Positions 27,378-35,460 are shown, numbered from the stretch's first letter. The stretch: DNA of 54,739 nt from Geobacteraceae bacterium (GCA_009773645.1 WSYB01000027.1:1-54739); one strand, 5' to 3'. Numbers and translations are program-made. The notes: generated from the sequence alone by a model not told the origin.

Positions 27378-28484
27378 ATGAATTTTAAACTCAATAAAAA
27401 GGACAAAAACACCGCAGCGCGGCGCGGCACACTGACAACGTCTCACGGCACAATAGAGACCCCCATCTTCATGCCGGTAGGCACCCACGCCGCCATGAAG
27501 GCCATGACGCCGCAGCAGGTAAAAGAATGCGGCGCTCAGATCATCCTCAGCAACACCTATCATCTCCATCTCCGTCCCGGCGAGTCCCTGGTGGAAAAGG
27601 CCGGCGGGCTCCACAAATTCATGGCCTGGCACGGCCCTATCCTGACCGATTCCGGCGGCTTCCAGGTTTTTTCTCTCCCGAACAAACGGATCACCGAGGA
27701 TGGCGCTTATTTCAAGCATGAGATAACCGGAGAAGAGGTTTTCCTCGACCCGGCCCGCGCCATGGCCATCCAGGAAGCGCTCGGCGCAGATATCATCATG
27801 ACTTTTGACGAGTGCATTCCCTATCCGTGCGACAAGCAGTACGCCGCCCTGTCCACCCGCAAGACCATCCGCTGGGCTGAGGCCTGCAAGAAGGCCCATA
27901 CGAGGAAGGATCAGGCACTGTTCGGCATTGTTCAGGGGAGCGTATTTGAAGACTTGCGTGCCATGTGCGCCAAGGAACTGGTGCAGATGGACTTCCCCGG
28001 CTACGCCATCGGCGGAGTATCCGTCGGCGAGGGGCTTGAACTCCTGAAAAAGGTGGTCGCCATGACCGCCCCGTTCCTACCCGAGGACAAGCCCCGCTAT
28101 CTCATGGGGGTGGGACTTCCTGAGGACATCCTGGAGAGCGTGGAGCGCGGCATGGACATGTTCGACTGCGTCATCCCGACCCGCTACGCCCGGAGCGCCA
28201 CTCTCTTCACCAACCGCGGCCGGATCAGGCTCACCAATAAGAACTACCGGCGCGATTTCTATCCCATCGACCCCAACTGCGGCTGCTACGCCTGCCAGAA
28301 CTTCACCCGCGCCTACCTCCACCACCTTTTCAACGCCAACGAGGTGCTGTCGGCGATCCTCGCCAGCATCCACAATGTCCATTTCTATCTGCACATGATG
28401 GCGGATATCCGCCGAGCCATAGAAGAGGATCGCTTCGCTGAGTATAAGAGGGGATTCCTGGAGGGGTACCTGAAGGGGAAGTAA
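27378..28484 (+). CDS. tgt: tRNA-guanine transglycosylase (queuine/preQ1)
   Basis: Exchanges the wobble guanine of GUN-anticodon tRNAs for preQ1, the key step of queuosine synthesis. The 368 residues include substrate-site D91 (LTDSGGFQVFSL), nucleophile D263 (FDCVIPTRYARSA), the GGVSVGE loop, and a zinc site formed by C301, C303, C306 and H332. Start AAAGG lies four bases upstream. It is one of the few plus-strand genes, divergent from the frd operon. No queuosine-synthesis gene is adjacent. Confidence 0.96.
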   Translation: MNFKLNKKDKNTAARRGTLTTSHGTIETPIFMPVGTHAAMKAMTPQQVKECGAQIILSNTYHLHLRPGESLVEKAGGLHKFMAWHGPILTDSGGFQVFSLPNKRITEDGAYFKHEITGEEVFLDPARAMAIQEALGADIIMTFDECIPYPCDKQYAALSTRKTIRWAEACKKAHTRKDQALFGIVQGSVFEDLRAMCAKELVQMDFPGYAIGGVSVGEGLELLKKVVAMTAPFLPEDKPRYLMGVGLPEDILESVERGMDMFDCVIPTRYARSATLFTNRGRIRLTNKNYRRDFYPIDPNCGCYACQNFTRAYLHHLFNANEVLSAILASIHNVHFYLHMMADIRRAIEEDRFAEYKRGFLEGYLKGK

Positions 28485-28580
28485 CGGAAGAGCTCGGTCT
28501 CGAAAAACCGTTAGTGAGCCATCCCCTGCGCGGCGCGGATTCCATCGAGCCGCATGGGGAGATTGAGGGCTGTTTCCTCA

Positions 28581-29567
28581 TCAATGTGTCAGCTCCCAGG
28601 CCTTGACCAGTTCCGACAGAGTGCGAGGCTGCATACCAATGGCAGCTTTGCCCCTTTTTTCCCATTGCGAAATGCTGGCGGCGGTTATCCCGATGCGGGA
28701 AGCAAATACAGTCTGTGTCTCACCGAGAGATGACCTCCAGGCGTATATGGCATCACCGGTGAGCGGATCGGGGAAAGGAGCCACAGCGGTCGACTTCTTG
28801 CGACCTCTTGATTTGACCGGGGCGGTTTTTGTGCGCGGCTGCCGTGCGGGGGGCAGTGTTTCAGCCATATCGATACCGAACACATCGGCAATACCGGCCG
28901 CAGCAATCCGCCGGCGGGACGTTCCCGCTTTGGCCGCATCCGTAATCGCTGCGGAGACATCAACCAGCTCTTCGTGATTCACCCCGCGCAGTTGGAACAG
29001 CATCTCCGGGGAGTGGTCGAGTCGGGCGCCCACACCGTAGAGCACTGCCGCCACATGCTTGCACATGCCGGCCCAGTCCGGACAGTTGCAGTCGAATTTC
29101 ATCTCGCCGGGGAGCGGGAAAAGACCTTCCCTGCGATGCGCAACAACCTCCATGACCCCACGGTCCAGCCTTCCGCGCAACAGATCGATCAGCGACCCGA
29201 TCCTTCCGCTGCAGGCCGACCTGACGGCATCCCATTTCTTTTTCACAAGCGGGGTGATGGTGATGGAAACGTTGTACAGCGACGATCCGCTGACAATGGC
29301 CTTGATATGGCCGCTCTGGATCTCCAGATGACAGACCGAGCCGTTTCTGACATAGCTGCGGCCGCGGGGGAGGCGATTGGCGTAATCGCTGAACGACTCC
29401 ATATGGTCGCACCACCCCTTGCCCCAGAAGGAAGCGGCGATCTTGCGGCCGGACAAAAGCACCGGCTGCACCTTGAGCCCCTTCTTTTTCATCTTTTCAA
29501 GCTGCTTCAGTGCCTTTGCCCGTCGCTCGGCAACCGGTACATACGGCGCCCATCCGTAGAAGCTCAT
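28581..29567 (-). CDS. SWIM zinc-finger protein with C-terminal Xre-type HTH
   Basis: A 328-residue protein. Residues about 157-172 form a SWIM zinc finger (FDCNCPDWAGMCKHV; C-x-C-x6-C-x-H). N-terminal WGKGWCDHMESFSDYANRLPRGR is the usual signature of SWIM proteins that partner SNF2-family helicases. The last 60 residues are a helix-turn-helix (AWRSSLGETQTVFASRIGI, ASISQWEKRGKAA). They join via a basic Ala/Pro/Lys-rich linker, making a DNA-binding fusion. A SNF2 helicase is encoded 6 kb away rather than next door. GAGGAGG lies about ten bases before the ATG. Confidence 0.8.
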   Translation of the reverse strand: MSFYGWAPYVPVAERRAKALKQLEKMKKKGLKVQPVLLSGRKIAASFWGKGWCDHMESFSDYANRLPRGRSYVRNGSVCHLEIQSGHIKAIVSGSSLYNVSITITPLVKKKWDAVRSACSGRIGSLIDLLRGRLDRGVMEVVAHRREGLFPLPGEMKFDCNCPDWAGMCKHVAAVLYGVGARLDHSPEMLFQLRGVNHEELVDVSAAITDAAKAGTSRRRIAAAGIADVFGIDMAETLPPARQPRTKTAPVKSRGRKKSTAVAPFPDPLTGDAIYAWRSSLGETQTVFASRIGITAASISQWEKRGKAAIGMQPRTLSELVKAWELTH

Positions 29568-29700
29568 TGGATATGTGTCCTCCTCATTATGGTGTAAACG
29601 CTGCTGATACTGTTAACCGGTCCAACTTCCTTGTTGGAACTTCGCTTACCGCATCTTTCGTTCTTTCAGACCCGTCCGCCTCTTTTCAAAAATGACACCG

Positions 29701-30048
29701 CTATTGGCCCCCCTCCGGAAGGCGCTCCATGCTGAGAGGGTAAAAATACTGGCCGTGTGTCATGATGGAATCCTTCAGTTTTTGCTGACCAAGTTTGTCC
29801 CAATGCAGCACATCCAGTTTGAATACCAGTTCCAGTGCGTCCAGTTCATTCCAGAGCCGGGAGAATTCCTGATCGTCCATGTTCGGAGCGACCACGGCCA
29901 GATCGATGTCCGAATACGGTTTGTCCGTCCCCTTGGCGCGGGAGCCGAAGATCAGCACCTTCTCGATGTTCGGATAGCGCCTGAACACACGCACTATATC
30001 GCGATAATGACGTTCTGCCAGGCCGAATATCAGTTTGTCGTTTTCCAT
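29701..30048 (-). CDS. Nucleotidyltransferase antitoxin (HI0073-like)
   Basis: A 115-residue minimal nucleotidyltransferase with an exact GS-x10-D-x-D motif (GSRAKGTDKPYSDID). Proteins of this family act with a HEPN partner as a toxin-antitoxin-like pair. Its start overlaps the HEPN partner's stop by 19 bp. A short hairpin (29631-29650) follows about 50 bp after the stop, but it lacks a T-run. Confidence 0.85.
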   Translation of the reverse strand: MENDKLIFGLAERHYRDIVRVFRRYPNIEKVLIFGSRAKGTDKPYSDIDLAVVAPNMDDQEFSRLWNELDALELVFKLDVLHWDKLGQQKLKDSIMTHGQYFYPLSMERLPEGGQ

Positions 30049-30428
30049 TGCACGGCCTTTTGCGCGAGTTGTTGGAACAGTTGCACGCCCTGCTCGACGA
30101 CAAAGGTATAGACTTGATCGGCCAGGTCTTCATTGTAGGTGTGGCTGGTGAGATTGCGCATCTTCTGCAGATCGCTCCAGGCATTGCCATCCTCGATCAA
30201 CCCCGCCTGCAAGGCGGCCTGCATGGTTTCACGCGGCGTCTTCACAAAAATGTCTTCCTCCTCCAGCCGGAGTTTCAGCATCTTCCAGGCCAGCTCGTGT
30301 GTGAATTCAAAGCGCTGTATGACAGAATCGCGAATGTATTCGTCCTTGGGTTGTTGGGCGGCTTTTTCAAGCTGGACAAGGGCCTTGAGATAATCAGCAA
30401 TGCGCTCTTCCATGCGTTCGGTATCCAT
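30030..30428 (-). CDS. HEPN-domain partner of the nucleotidyltransferase (HI0074-like)
   Basis: A 132-residue all-alpha protein of the nucleotidyltransferase substrate-binding (HI0074) family, with the HEPN R-x4-H-x-Y motif intact (RNLTSHTY). It is a likely RNase toxin silenced by the adjacent nucleotidyltransferase. Start set at MDTERMEERI, with AGGAGG seven bases upstream; the frame is open to 30503 but that part overlaps the previous gene. Gene order (HEPN first) is reversed relative to the mntA-hepT module at 15 kb. Confidence 0.85.
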   Translation of the reverse strand: MDTERMEERIADYLKALVQLEKAAQQPKDEYIRDSVIQRFEFTHELAWKMLKLRLEEEDIFVKTPRETMQAALQAGLIEDGNAWSDLQKMRNLTSHTYNEDLADQVYTFVVEQGVQLFQQLAQKAVQWKTTN

Positions 30429-30873
30429 CGTAACCTCCTGTTGTTTTCTGCGAATTGCAGTATGGCTCGTCGATGACCAGTCCATTTTCTTCGCACCATT
30501 CAAGCAGCGCTACTCTGGTTCGTGCATTTTCAAAAGCATACCATTTATCGAGCAAATCTTTCTCTGACAGCAGTTCCTTATAGTTGCCGTATGCGCCGCG
30601 TCGCGAGAATATGGCAATCACACGGTTTGTCAGTTCAGGGCAGTGACTCCGGACAAACTCCATAACCAGAGGTTTCCCCAGTTCAAGATCATTTCTGTGC
30701 GGGATAGCGATATAATCATCGTTATCCTCCACATCATCGGGAAACTCACTATCGCCTGTGTATGCCGAAGCGAAAAAAGTCTCGCCCGTGATCCGATGAA
30801 CAACCGCGCTATGCTCGAATGGAGCGGCGCTGCTTACGAATAAAAAAGCGTCTTCTATATTTGAATAGGTCAT
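30394..30873 (-). CDS. UPF0158 family protein
   Basis: A 159-residue acidic protein of the UPF0158 family, recognised from the N-terminal layout (NIEDAFLFV...HRITGETFF), the central DDYIAIPHRNDLELGKPLVMEFV and the late ARTRVALLEWCEENGL. The family's function is unknown. The last 20 or so residues are not family-like and overlap the next gene's start by 35 bp. They may be an extension created by loss of an earlier stop. It is the gene nearest the attC-like site at 30979. Confidence 0.75.
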   Translation of the reverse strand: MTYSNIEDAFLFVSSAAPFEHSAVVHRITGETFFASAYTGDSEFPDDVEDNDDYIAIPHRNDLELGKPLVMEFVRSHCPELTNRVIAIFSRRGAYGNYKELLSEKDLLDKWYAFENARTRVALLEWCEENGLVIDEPYCNSQKTTGGYDGYRTHGRAHC

Positions 30874-30978
30874 CTGTCAATCCTCTGCGTCGTCAGCATA
30901 TACTGGATGCTGTTGTCGCAAAAGTCGCTTTAGCTATCACCTGATATGGATGGATAAAGTATTGCTGCCATTGTGTCC

Positions 30979-31036
30979 TCGGAACGCCATAAGGCTGACC
31001 GGCCGTTTTTGGAGCCGGTCCTGCCGCTGGTTGAAA
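30979..31036 (-). other. attC-like recombination site 4 (array 2)
   Basis: On the minus strand, TTTCAAC and GTTCCGA bracket a 58-bp hairpin whose arms are GACCGGC and GCCGGTC around a 10-base loop. It lies about 70 bp past the stop of the 31105 membrane-protein gene. The R''-like TTTCAAC matches that of site 1 in array 1. No real gene is seen in 30874-31104; the ORF there is the site read through. Confidence 0.55.
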
Positions 31037-31104
31037 CTTCGTATTTTGCAGTGGAGGCATTATCTTATGTCGGGGTATAAACCCCTTTGGTTTGTTGTTG
31101 TAAG

Positions 31105-31830
31105 TCAAAAAGATGAATTACCTCGAATCTGACGCTTTTTCTCTTCTGGCATCTGTCTTCTCAGTTCCTCTGCTGCTTCAAGCTTTTTCTTAATGAGTAT
31201 AAGTTCTTCATCGGCCACTTTCTTTAAATATTCGTATCTTTCCTTGTCCGGATTCTCAGTGATTTTTGCTGCTAAGGCTTTTAATTCGCTGTCGCTACTC
31301 TTAACCGCTGAAAGTATCTCGGCATTACTTATGCCTAGCATTGTTAACGGATTTGGACCGACCTTCTCTTGAAAATCAGCAAGCATAACAGCACAGGTTG
31401 TCATGGCCCCTACCATCTGGTCATCATTTTCCAGCACTATCTCCAGTGTGATTGCATCAAGTATCTCTTCCTTTGTATAGGGCAATTCAGAAACATCTCG
31501 AATTTCTCCAGTCGGCGGGTGATTTTTGATGTACTCTCCATATTCCGAAATGATTTGTTCTCGTATTTTTGCCTTCTTTCTGTTTTTATCCGATATCACA
31601 GTCTTGGCCTTGTTTTGTAATTTTTCGGAAAGCATCAGCAAGCCAATTCCGGGAGCCAGCGTAATTATCGTCACGATATAGTTCGCCACGTTAAACGGGC
31701 TCAGGAGGTTTTGAACTCCGGAAAATCCCTCCTTCATCCAGACCCCGACGATGCCTACCAAGATCAGGAGGCAAGCCAACACCAGCCAGATATACCCGAG
31801 TACTTTGCAGGTCATTGCCCAGAACTTCAT
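31105..31830 (-). CDS. Cassette-borne membrane protein with coiled-coil tail
   Basis: Unrecognised 241-residue protein. Two membrane helices at the N-terminus (about 9-30 and 45-68) are followed by a charged, largely helical cytoplasmic domain. The last 50 residues (DEELILIKKKLEAAEELRRQ) form a coiled coil. Start chosen at MKFWAM because AGGGGG lies six bases upstream; the frame is open to 31902. AT content is higher than in the core genes. It lies between a putative attC site on its 3' side and another membrane-protein gene on its 5' side, perhaps in one two-gene cassette. Confidence 0.65.
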   Translation of the reverse strand: MKFWAMTCKVLGYIWLVLACLLILVGIVGVWMKEGFSGVQNLLSPFNVANYIVTIITLAPGIGLLMLSEKLQNKAKTVISDKNRKKAKIREQIISEYGEYIKNHPPTGEIRDVSELPYTKEEILDAITLEIVLENDDQMVGAMTTCAVMLADFQEKVGPNPLTMLGISNAEILSAVKSSDSELKALAAKITENPDKERYEYLKKVADEELILIKKKLEAAEELRRQMPEEKKRQIRGNSSF

Positions 31831-31950
31831 TTCGACCCCCTTAGCCATATCAACGGTTTCGGGGTTCACCAGCGCGGCATTTCGCCTAGTGTAACCCCTC
31901 ATTATACTGCTGTTTCGAGTTGACTAATCGGGTCCCAATATACCGGTTGG

Positions 31951-32328
31951 TCAAAACTGCTCTTCGAGCCCTCTAGATTTGTTGACGACACCAATGACTT
32001 TGTTACGGAACCATCCATTATAATAGTAGAGGTATATAAGCGCAGCTAAGTCAGCCGTTATCAATGCAACCTTCCAACCCTTGAACGCTTCGCTGGCTGA
32101 AATAACTTGCACCGCAAGAATTGAAGAAATCCCATATGCTAGATGGAGAGTGTCCCAACTTCCTTGTCCTCTCTTCACCGACGCTGTCACACCACCACGC
32201 CCAGTAATTGTTTTTCTTCCTCCTTGCCATTGTCGAAATGCAGCATAGATCAAGAAAAGGGCCAGAACAGCCTGGATGCCCAATAAAAAGATAAAATCAG
32301 ACAAGAGTAGTTGTGTTAAATCTGTCAT
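31951..32328 (-). CDS. Cassette-borne small membrane protein
   Basis: Unrecognised 125-residue protein with three predicted membrane helices (about 11-31, 65-82 and 87-105) and a basic loop (RQWQGGRKTITGRGG). Start at MTDLTQLLL has GAGG six bases upstream and lies only 28 bp from the attC-like site at 32356-32406, where a cassette start would be. No attC-like site is evident between it and the next gene. Confidence 0.65.
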   Translation of the reverse strand: MTDLTQLLLSDFIFLLGIQAVLALFLIYAAFRQWQGGRKTITGRGGVTASVKRGQGSWDTLHLAYGISSILAVQVISASEAFKGWKVALITADLAALIYLYYYNGWFRNKVIGVVNKSRGLEEQF

Positions 32329-32355
32329 TTGTAACCTCGGAGCAGGGGGGGTACG

Positions 32356-32406
32356 GTATAACGGCTGAGAGCACAGCGGGTTCACCGCTGTTGCGCTTGG
32401 TTGAAC
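32356..32406 (-). other. attC-like recombination site 5 (array 2)
   Basis: On the minus strand a perfect RYYYAAC box (GTTCAAC) and GTTATAC enclose a short hairpin with arms ACAGCGG and CCGCTGT. At 51 bp it is shorter than most attC sites. It lies 66 bp after the stop of the secreted-protein gene and just before the next gene's start. Confidence 0.55.
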
Positions 32407-32471
32407 ATTTTGTTTTCTATAACTTATTACATTTTCAGATGCGTGGGTCAATCATCGAAGGGCCTTACATC

Positions 32472-32927
32472 TTATTTGTTAATCTCAACAAGCACGTTCT
32501 TGACTATTTCATTAGTTACTTCATCTATTAAGTCAAATTGATCGAAATTTCTACCATTACTTTTTTGCCGTAGTAGTTCTTTTTTTTCTGTATTTAGTAA
32601 TTTATATTTGTAATCAATAATATAAGACACACCAAATTGAAATGGCAGAAACTTATGCTTCATCGATTCTATATCCACTTTAAGCAAGTAATCAAATTTA
32701 TCATTATCAATTCTGAGGCTTTTATCATCCAATTTTGCTAAAAGTACTTTGTTTAATTTCGAAGTAAATTGCTTTATATCAAATTCACTAGGCGTCCCAT
32801 CTAATAATATATCATCAGACGACACCGATACTGATATAGCCTTACTCTTGTTTTGCTCAGCTGAAACGTAAGTAGCAAATAGTCCCATAACCATTATGCC
32901 CACCAACAGAAAAACTCGGCATTTCAT
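32472..32927 (-). CDS. Cassette-borne secreted protein
   Basis: Unrecognised 151-residue protein with a signal peptide (VFLLVGIMVMGLFATYVSA, cleavage after SA). The mature part is rich in Lys, Asp and Asn and looks mixed alpha/beta (FDYLLKVDIESMKHKFLPF). The second ATG is used because GGAGG is eight bases before it. Base composition is strongly AT-rich compared with the core genes, as is common for integron cassettes. attC-like sites lie on both sides. Confidence 0.65.
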   Translation of the reverse strand: MKCRVFLLVGIMVMGLFATYVSAEQNKSKAISVSVSSDDILLDGTPSEFDIKQFTSKLNKVLLAKLDDKSLRIDNDKFDYLLKVDIESMKHKFLPFQFGVSYIIDYKYKLLNTEKKELLRQKSNGRNFDQFDLIDEVTNEIVKNVLVEINK

Positions 32928-32949
32928 TTGCATTTCCTCCCTTAGTTTA

Positions 32950-33023
32950 ATTCAACGGGGTGCCCCCATGACCCGCCTGCCCGGTTTTTTCGGGCGGTCG
33001 GCGTCCATGGGGCTTGTTGGAAC
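32950..33023 (-). other. attC-like recombination site 6 (array 2)
   Basis: The most convincing site. On the minus strand GTTCCAAC and a perfect GTTRRRY box (GTTGAAT) enclose a 74-bp hairpin with outer arms GCCCCATG/CATGGGGGC and inner arms GACCGCCCG/CGGGCAGGCGGGTC around an A-rich loop. It lies 54 bp after the stop of the HNH nuclease gene. Confidence 0.65.
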
Positions 33024-33076
33024 GTCTCTCATTTTTCCATATTCAAGGGCTGAATTGATGTAGCCAGATGCTATAG

Positions 33077-34009
33077 TTATCGTTTCCCAGGCATATAGAT
33101 TTCACGGTTGTGGTATTCGATAAACCTCGGCTCCAGATCGTGCCCATCGGCAGGATGAAGAGATGATAGGGACAATTCGCTTACACCCAGGTCGCATTCT
33201 GCGTGATGGTTTGGACAAAGGCAAATAATGTTACCCATAATATCAGGGCCGTCATGGGGGCTACCGAGCGGCCTTATATGATGCGCCTCGGCGTACCGAG
33301 AACCGTCACCAAGCACAATGGCATAGCCACAAATCTGACATTCAAAATTGTGCATGACTTTCACGCGGCGCGCCAACTCTGTGTCGCGTAGTATACGATA
33401 AGCCGTTGTGAGTACCTTCCCCGGCCCGACGTCATTGAAATCTCTTGCTTTCGCAGTTTCTGGTATTGAATTGTCGCCAAACAACTGGTCGAGTTGATCC
33501 AGGATTTCTGAATCGTCGGGGTATGCAATCAGATAGGCTTGCTTAATAGCGTCGACTTTCGTCTCATCGAGAGGGTGGAGTGTGCGCTGGACGAAGAAGC
33601 GCGTGCCGGGGACATCTGCCGGTCTCCTAATAATCCATTTTATGAGGCGGACGTGATGACGGTGCGTATGCATGTCATCCCGCATTGGATTCTCGTGAGC
33701 CGTCGGAGGTATGTATTCGCTTTCGACAATACCAATGCCCACCATCCTATTGTAACCATCGTTTGCAATGACGATGTGGGTTGGTTTGATTCCATCAACA
33801 AATCTCCAGATTATTTCCGCAGCACCTTTGCCACAACCTTTCGTCCCCTCTCCATACTCCAGCTGAAGTGCCTCTAGGACAGCACCTTCATTCTTGAATT
33901 CTCGATAATCTCTTCGCTCCAGCCAGCCAATACCAATACAGCCATGTTCAGAGAACACCTGCCAATCTTCAGCACGATTGCCGGGAGCGATTTTCCATAC
34001 TTGGGCCAT
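33077..34009 (-). CDS. HNH endonuclease with N-terminal EVE/PUA-like domain
   Basis: A 310-residue nuclease. The C-terminal HNH site has CQIC, EAHHIRPLG (about residues 239-247) and GNIICLCPNHHAECD. The N-terminal 130 residues (VWKIAPGNRAEDWQVFSEHG, GIGWLERRDYREF, MVGIGIVESEYI) look like an EVE/PUA-type modified-base reader. This layout matches known EVE-HNH modification-dependent restriction enzymes, which cut DNA carrying modified cytosine. No cognate methylase is nearby, as expected for such an enzyme. AAGGAG lies six bases before the ATG. An attC-like site follows it, so this defence gene seems to be cassette-borne. Confidence 0.75.
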   Translation of the reverse strand: MAQVWKIAPGNRAEDWQVFSEHGCIGIGWLERRDYREFKNEGAVLEALQLEYGEGTKGCGKGAAEIIWRFVDGIKPTHIVIANDGYNRMVGIGIVESEYIPPTAHENPMRDDMHTHRHHVRLIKWIIRRPADVPGTRFFVQRTLHPLDETKVDAIKQAYLIAYPDDSEILDQLDQLFGDNSIPETAKARDFNDVGPGKVLTTAYRILRDTELARRVKVMHNFECQICGYAIVLGDGSRYAEAHHIRPLGSPHDGPDIMGNIICLCPNHHAECDLGVSELSLSSLHPADGHDLEPRFIEYHNREIYMPGKR

Positions 34010-34077
34010 GTCAGTCTCCTTCGGGATCGTGTGGTGCGGCGGTATGGGAATCCCGGTATAATTGTTGCGTTCAACTC

Positions 34078-34119
34078 GTAGATCACCGGTTCACGCGCGC
34101 GCGTGAACCGGTGATCTAC
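34078..34119. repeat. 42-bp perfect palindrome without spacer
   Basis: Positions 34078-34098 are the exact reverse complement of 34099-34119 (GTAGATCACCGGTTCACGCG at the left end, an alternating CG core at the centre). On the minus strand a perfect GTTRRRY box (GTTGAAC) lies just to its left, and a GTTCCAT string lies on its right. It could therefore be the stem of a degenerate attC/attI-type site at the 5' boundary of the HNH cassette. No T-run, so not a standard terminator. Confidence 0.85.
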
Positions 34120-34241
34120 CCAAATGGAACATTTAGTCCGTGAACATGAAAAAAACTGCCGTGTCAGGCTTTGCTTTTTGGGATTTGCCGTAAAAGGTCT
34201 TCCAATGGAACTGTCAAGTCTCCAAGCAACTCCTGCCTACC

Positions 34242-35426
34242 CTACACCAGCCATGTCTTAATATCCCTGGTGAAAAACTCCTCCAGCGGAATGCCATGTG
34301 CTCCAACCAGAAGAACCCTGGCATCCGGATAACGCGCCCGGAATCGGCTCAAGCCGGTTGTTTTGCCGCTTCGGCCGCTTTTTACTTCAATTGCCCAGAC
34401 GTCGCGTCCCTGCGTGATCACATAATCAACTTCATAGTCACCATCTCGCCAGTAAGTAACGGAATATTCCACAGAATTAAGGCTGTTGCAGAGATAGGCG
34501 CCGACAGCATTTTCCACAAGTCGCCCCCACCAAATCGTATCTTCGATTGAATCGCTGAAAGAACGTGTTGAAAGGGCATTCACCAGGGCGTTGTTCCAGA
34601 GCACCAGCTTGGGACTGCTTCCCCGTTTGCGCTGAACACCGTGCGAAAAAAGCTCCAACCCGCTGGCCAGGAATGCCGATTCCAGAAGTTTCAGGTAATG
34701 AGCCAAGGTGGTGGTGTTGCCGGCATCATGCAACTGGCCGAGCATTTTGGTATAAGAAACACACTGGGCCGGCAATGTGGCAGCAAGGGCAAACAGATGC
34801 CGGAGAAGTACCGGCTTTGCAACCTTGCTCATCTGGAGTACGTCGCGGGCAAGTACAGTTTCTATCAAGGAATCAGTGATATAGCGCTTCCATGAGCTCT
34901 CGTCATTAATAAATTCGGCTGCTCCCGGATACCCGCCAAAATAAAGCCACTGTTCCAGACTCCAGCCGAATGCGTCATGGCATTCCGGAAACCCCCAGTG
35001 GGTGCAGCGGTGCAGAAAGAAACGCCCGGCAAGGCTTTCGGTCAACCCCTCCTGCATCATAAGAGCCGAAGAACCGAGAATCAGCACACGAATCTCCGGG
35101 GCGGCGGGACGGTTGTCCCACAGAAGCTTCAGTGTTTCGCTCCATCCCTTCACTTTCTGCAATTCATCGAAAATCAGAAGTACCGGCATACCGGTTGTTG
35201 TTCCCTCGGAGGCCGCCCGCCTCCAGTGGGTCTCGATCCATGCTGAATCCAGCGGCACAGGGCTGTCGGCCGTAGCATAGATGGTCGGGAAACCGATGGT
35301 CTGCTCAATCTGGCGAGCAATAGTTGTCTTGCCCACTTGACGGGGACCGATCAGTACATTGATGACCCGTGTCGGGCGGGAAAGCGTGGATAAAAGGGCT
35401 GTTTGTAATGGTCGTTGGTAGCTCAT
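34242..35426 (-). CDS. AAA ATPase with C-terminal DUF4143-type domain (third of three)
   Basis: A 394-residue P-loop ATPase: Walker A GPRQVGKTT, Walker B VLLIFDELQKVKGW, then LILGSSALMMQ. The C-terminal core DYVITQGRDVWAIEVKSGR is the nuclease-fold-like end of DUF4143 proteins. Function unknown. It shares architecture with the ATPases at 8530 and 9920. The start has only a weak AGG site. A 33-bp inverted repeat lies 35 bp upstream. Confidence 0.87.
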   Translation of the reverse strand: MSYQRPLQTALLSTLSRPTRVINVLIGPRQVGKTTIARQIEQTIGFPTIYATADSPVPLDSAWIETHWRRAASEGTTTGMPVLLIFDELQKVKGWSETLKLLWDNRPAAPEIRVLILGSSALMMQEGLTESLAGRFFLHRCTHWGFPECHDAFGWSLEQWLYFGGYPGAAEFINDESSWKRYITDSLIETVLARDVLQMSKVAKPVLLRHLFALAATLPAQCVSYTKMLGQLHDAGNTTTLAHYLKLLESAFLASGLELFSHGVQRKRGSSPKLVLWNNALVNALSTRSFSDSIEDTIWWGRLVENAVGAYLCNSLNSVEYSVTYWRDGDYEVDYVITQGRDVWAIEVKSGRSGKTTGLSRFRARYPDARVLLVGAHGIPLEEFFTRDIKTWLV

Positions 35427-35460
35427 AACCTGCTTGTATCATAGTATAATTTGGCACACA

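Noticed and set aside
29631-29650. Hairpin with a GTTGGAAC box resembling an attC end
   Set aside because: Too short, no L arms and no second box; probably a simple stem-loop.
30893-31108. Minus-strand 71-aa ORF
   Set aside because: It runs straight through the attC-like hairpin at 30979-31036 and has no supporting features.
31905-31950. Possible attC site between the 31105 and 31951 genes
   Set aside because: A GGGGTT/AACCCC palindrome lies near 31863-31900, but the box order is wrong for attC and no paired R sites are visible.
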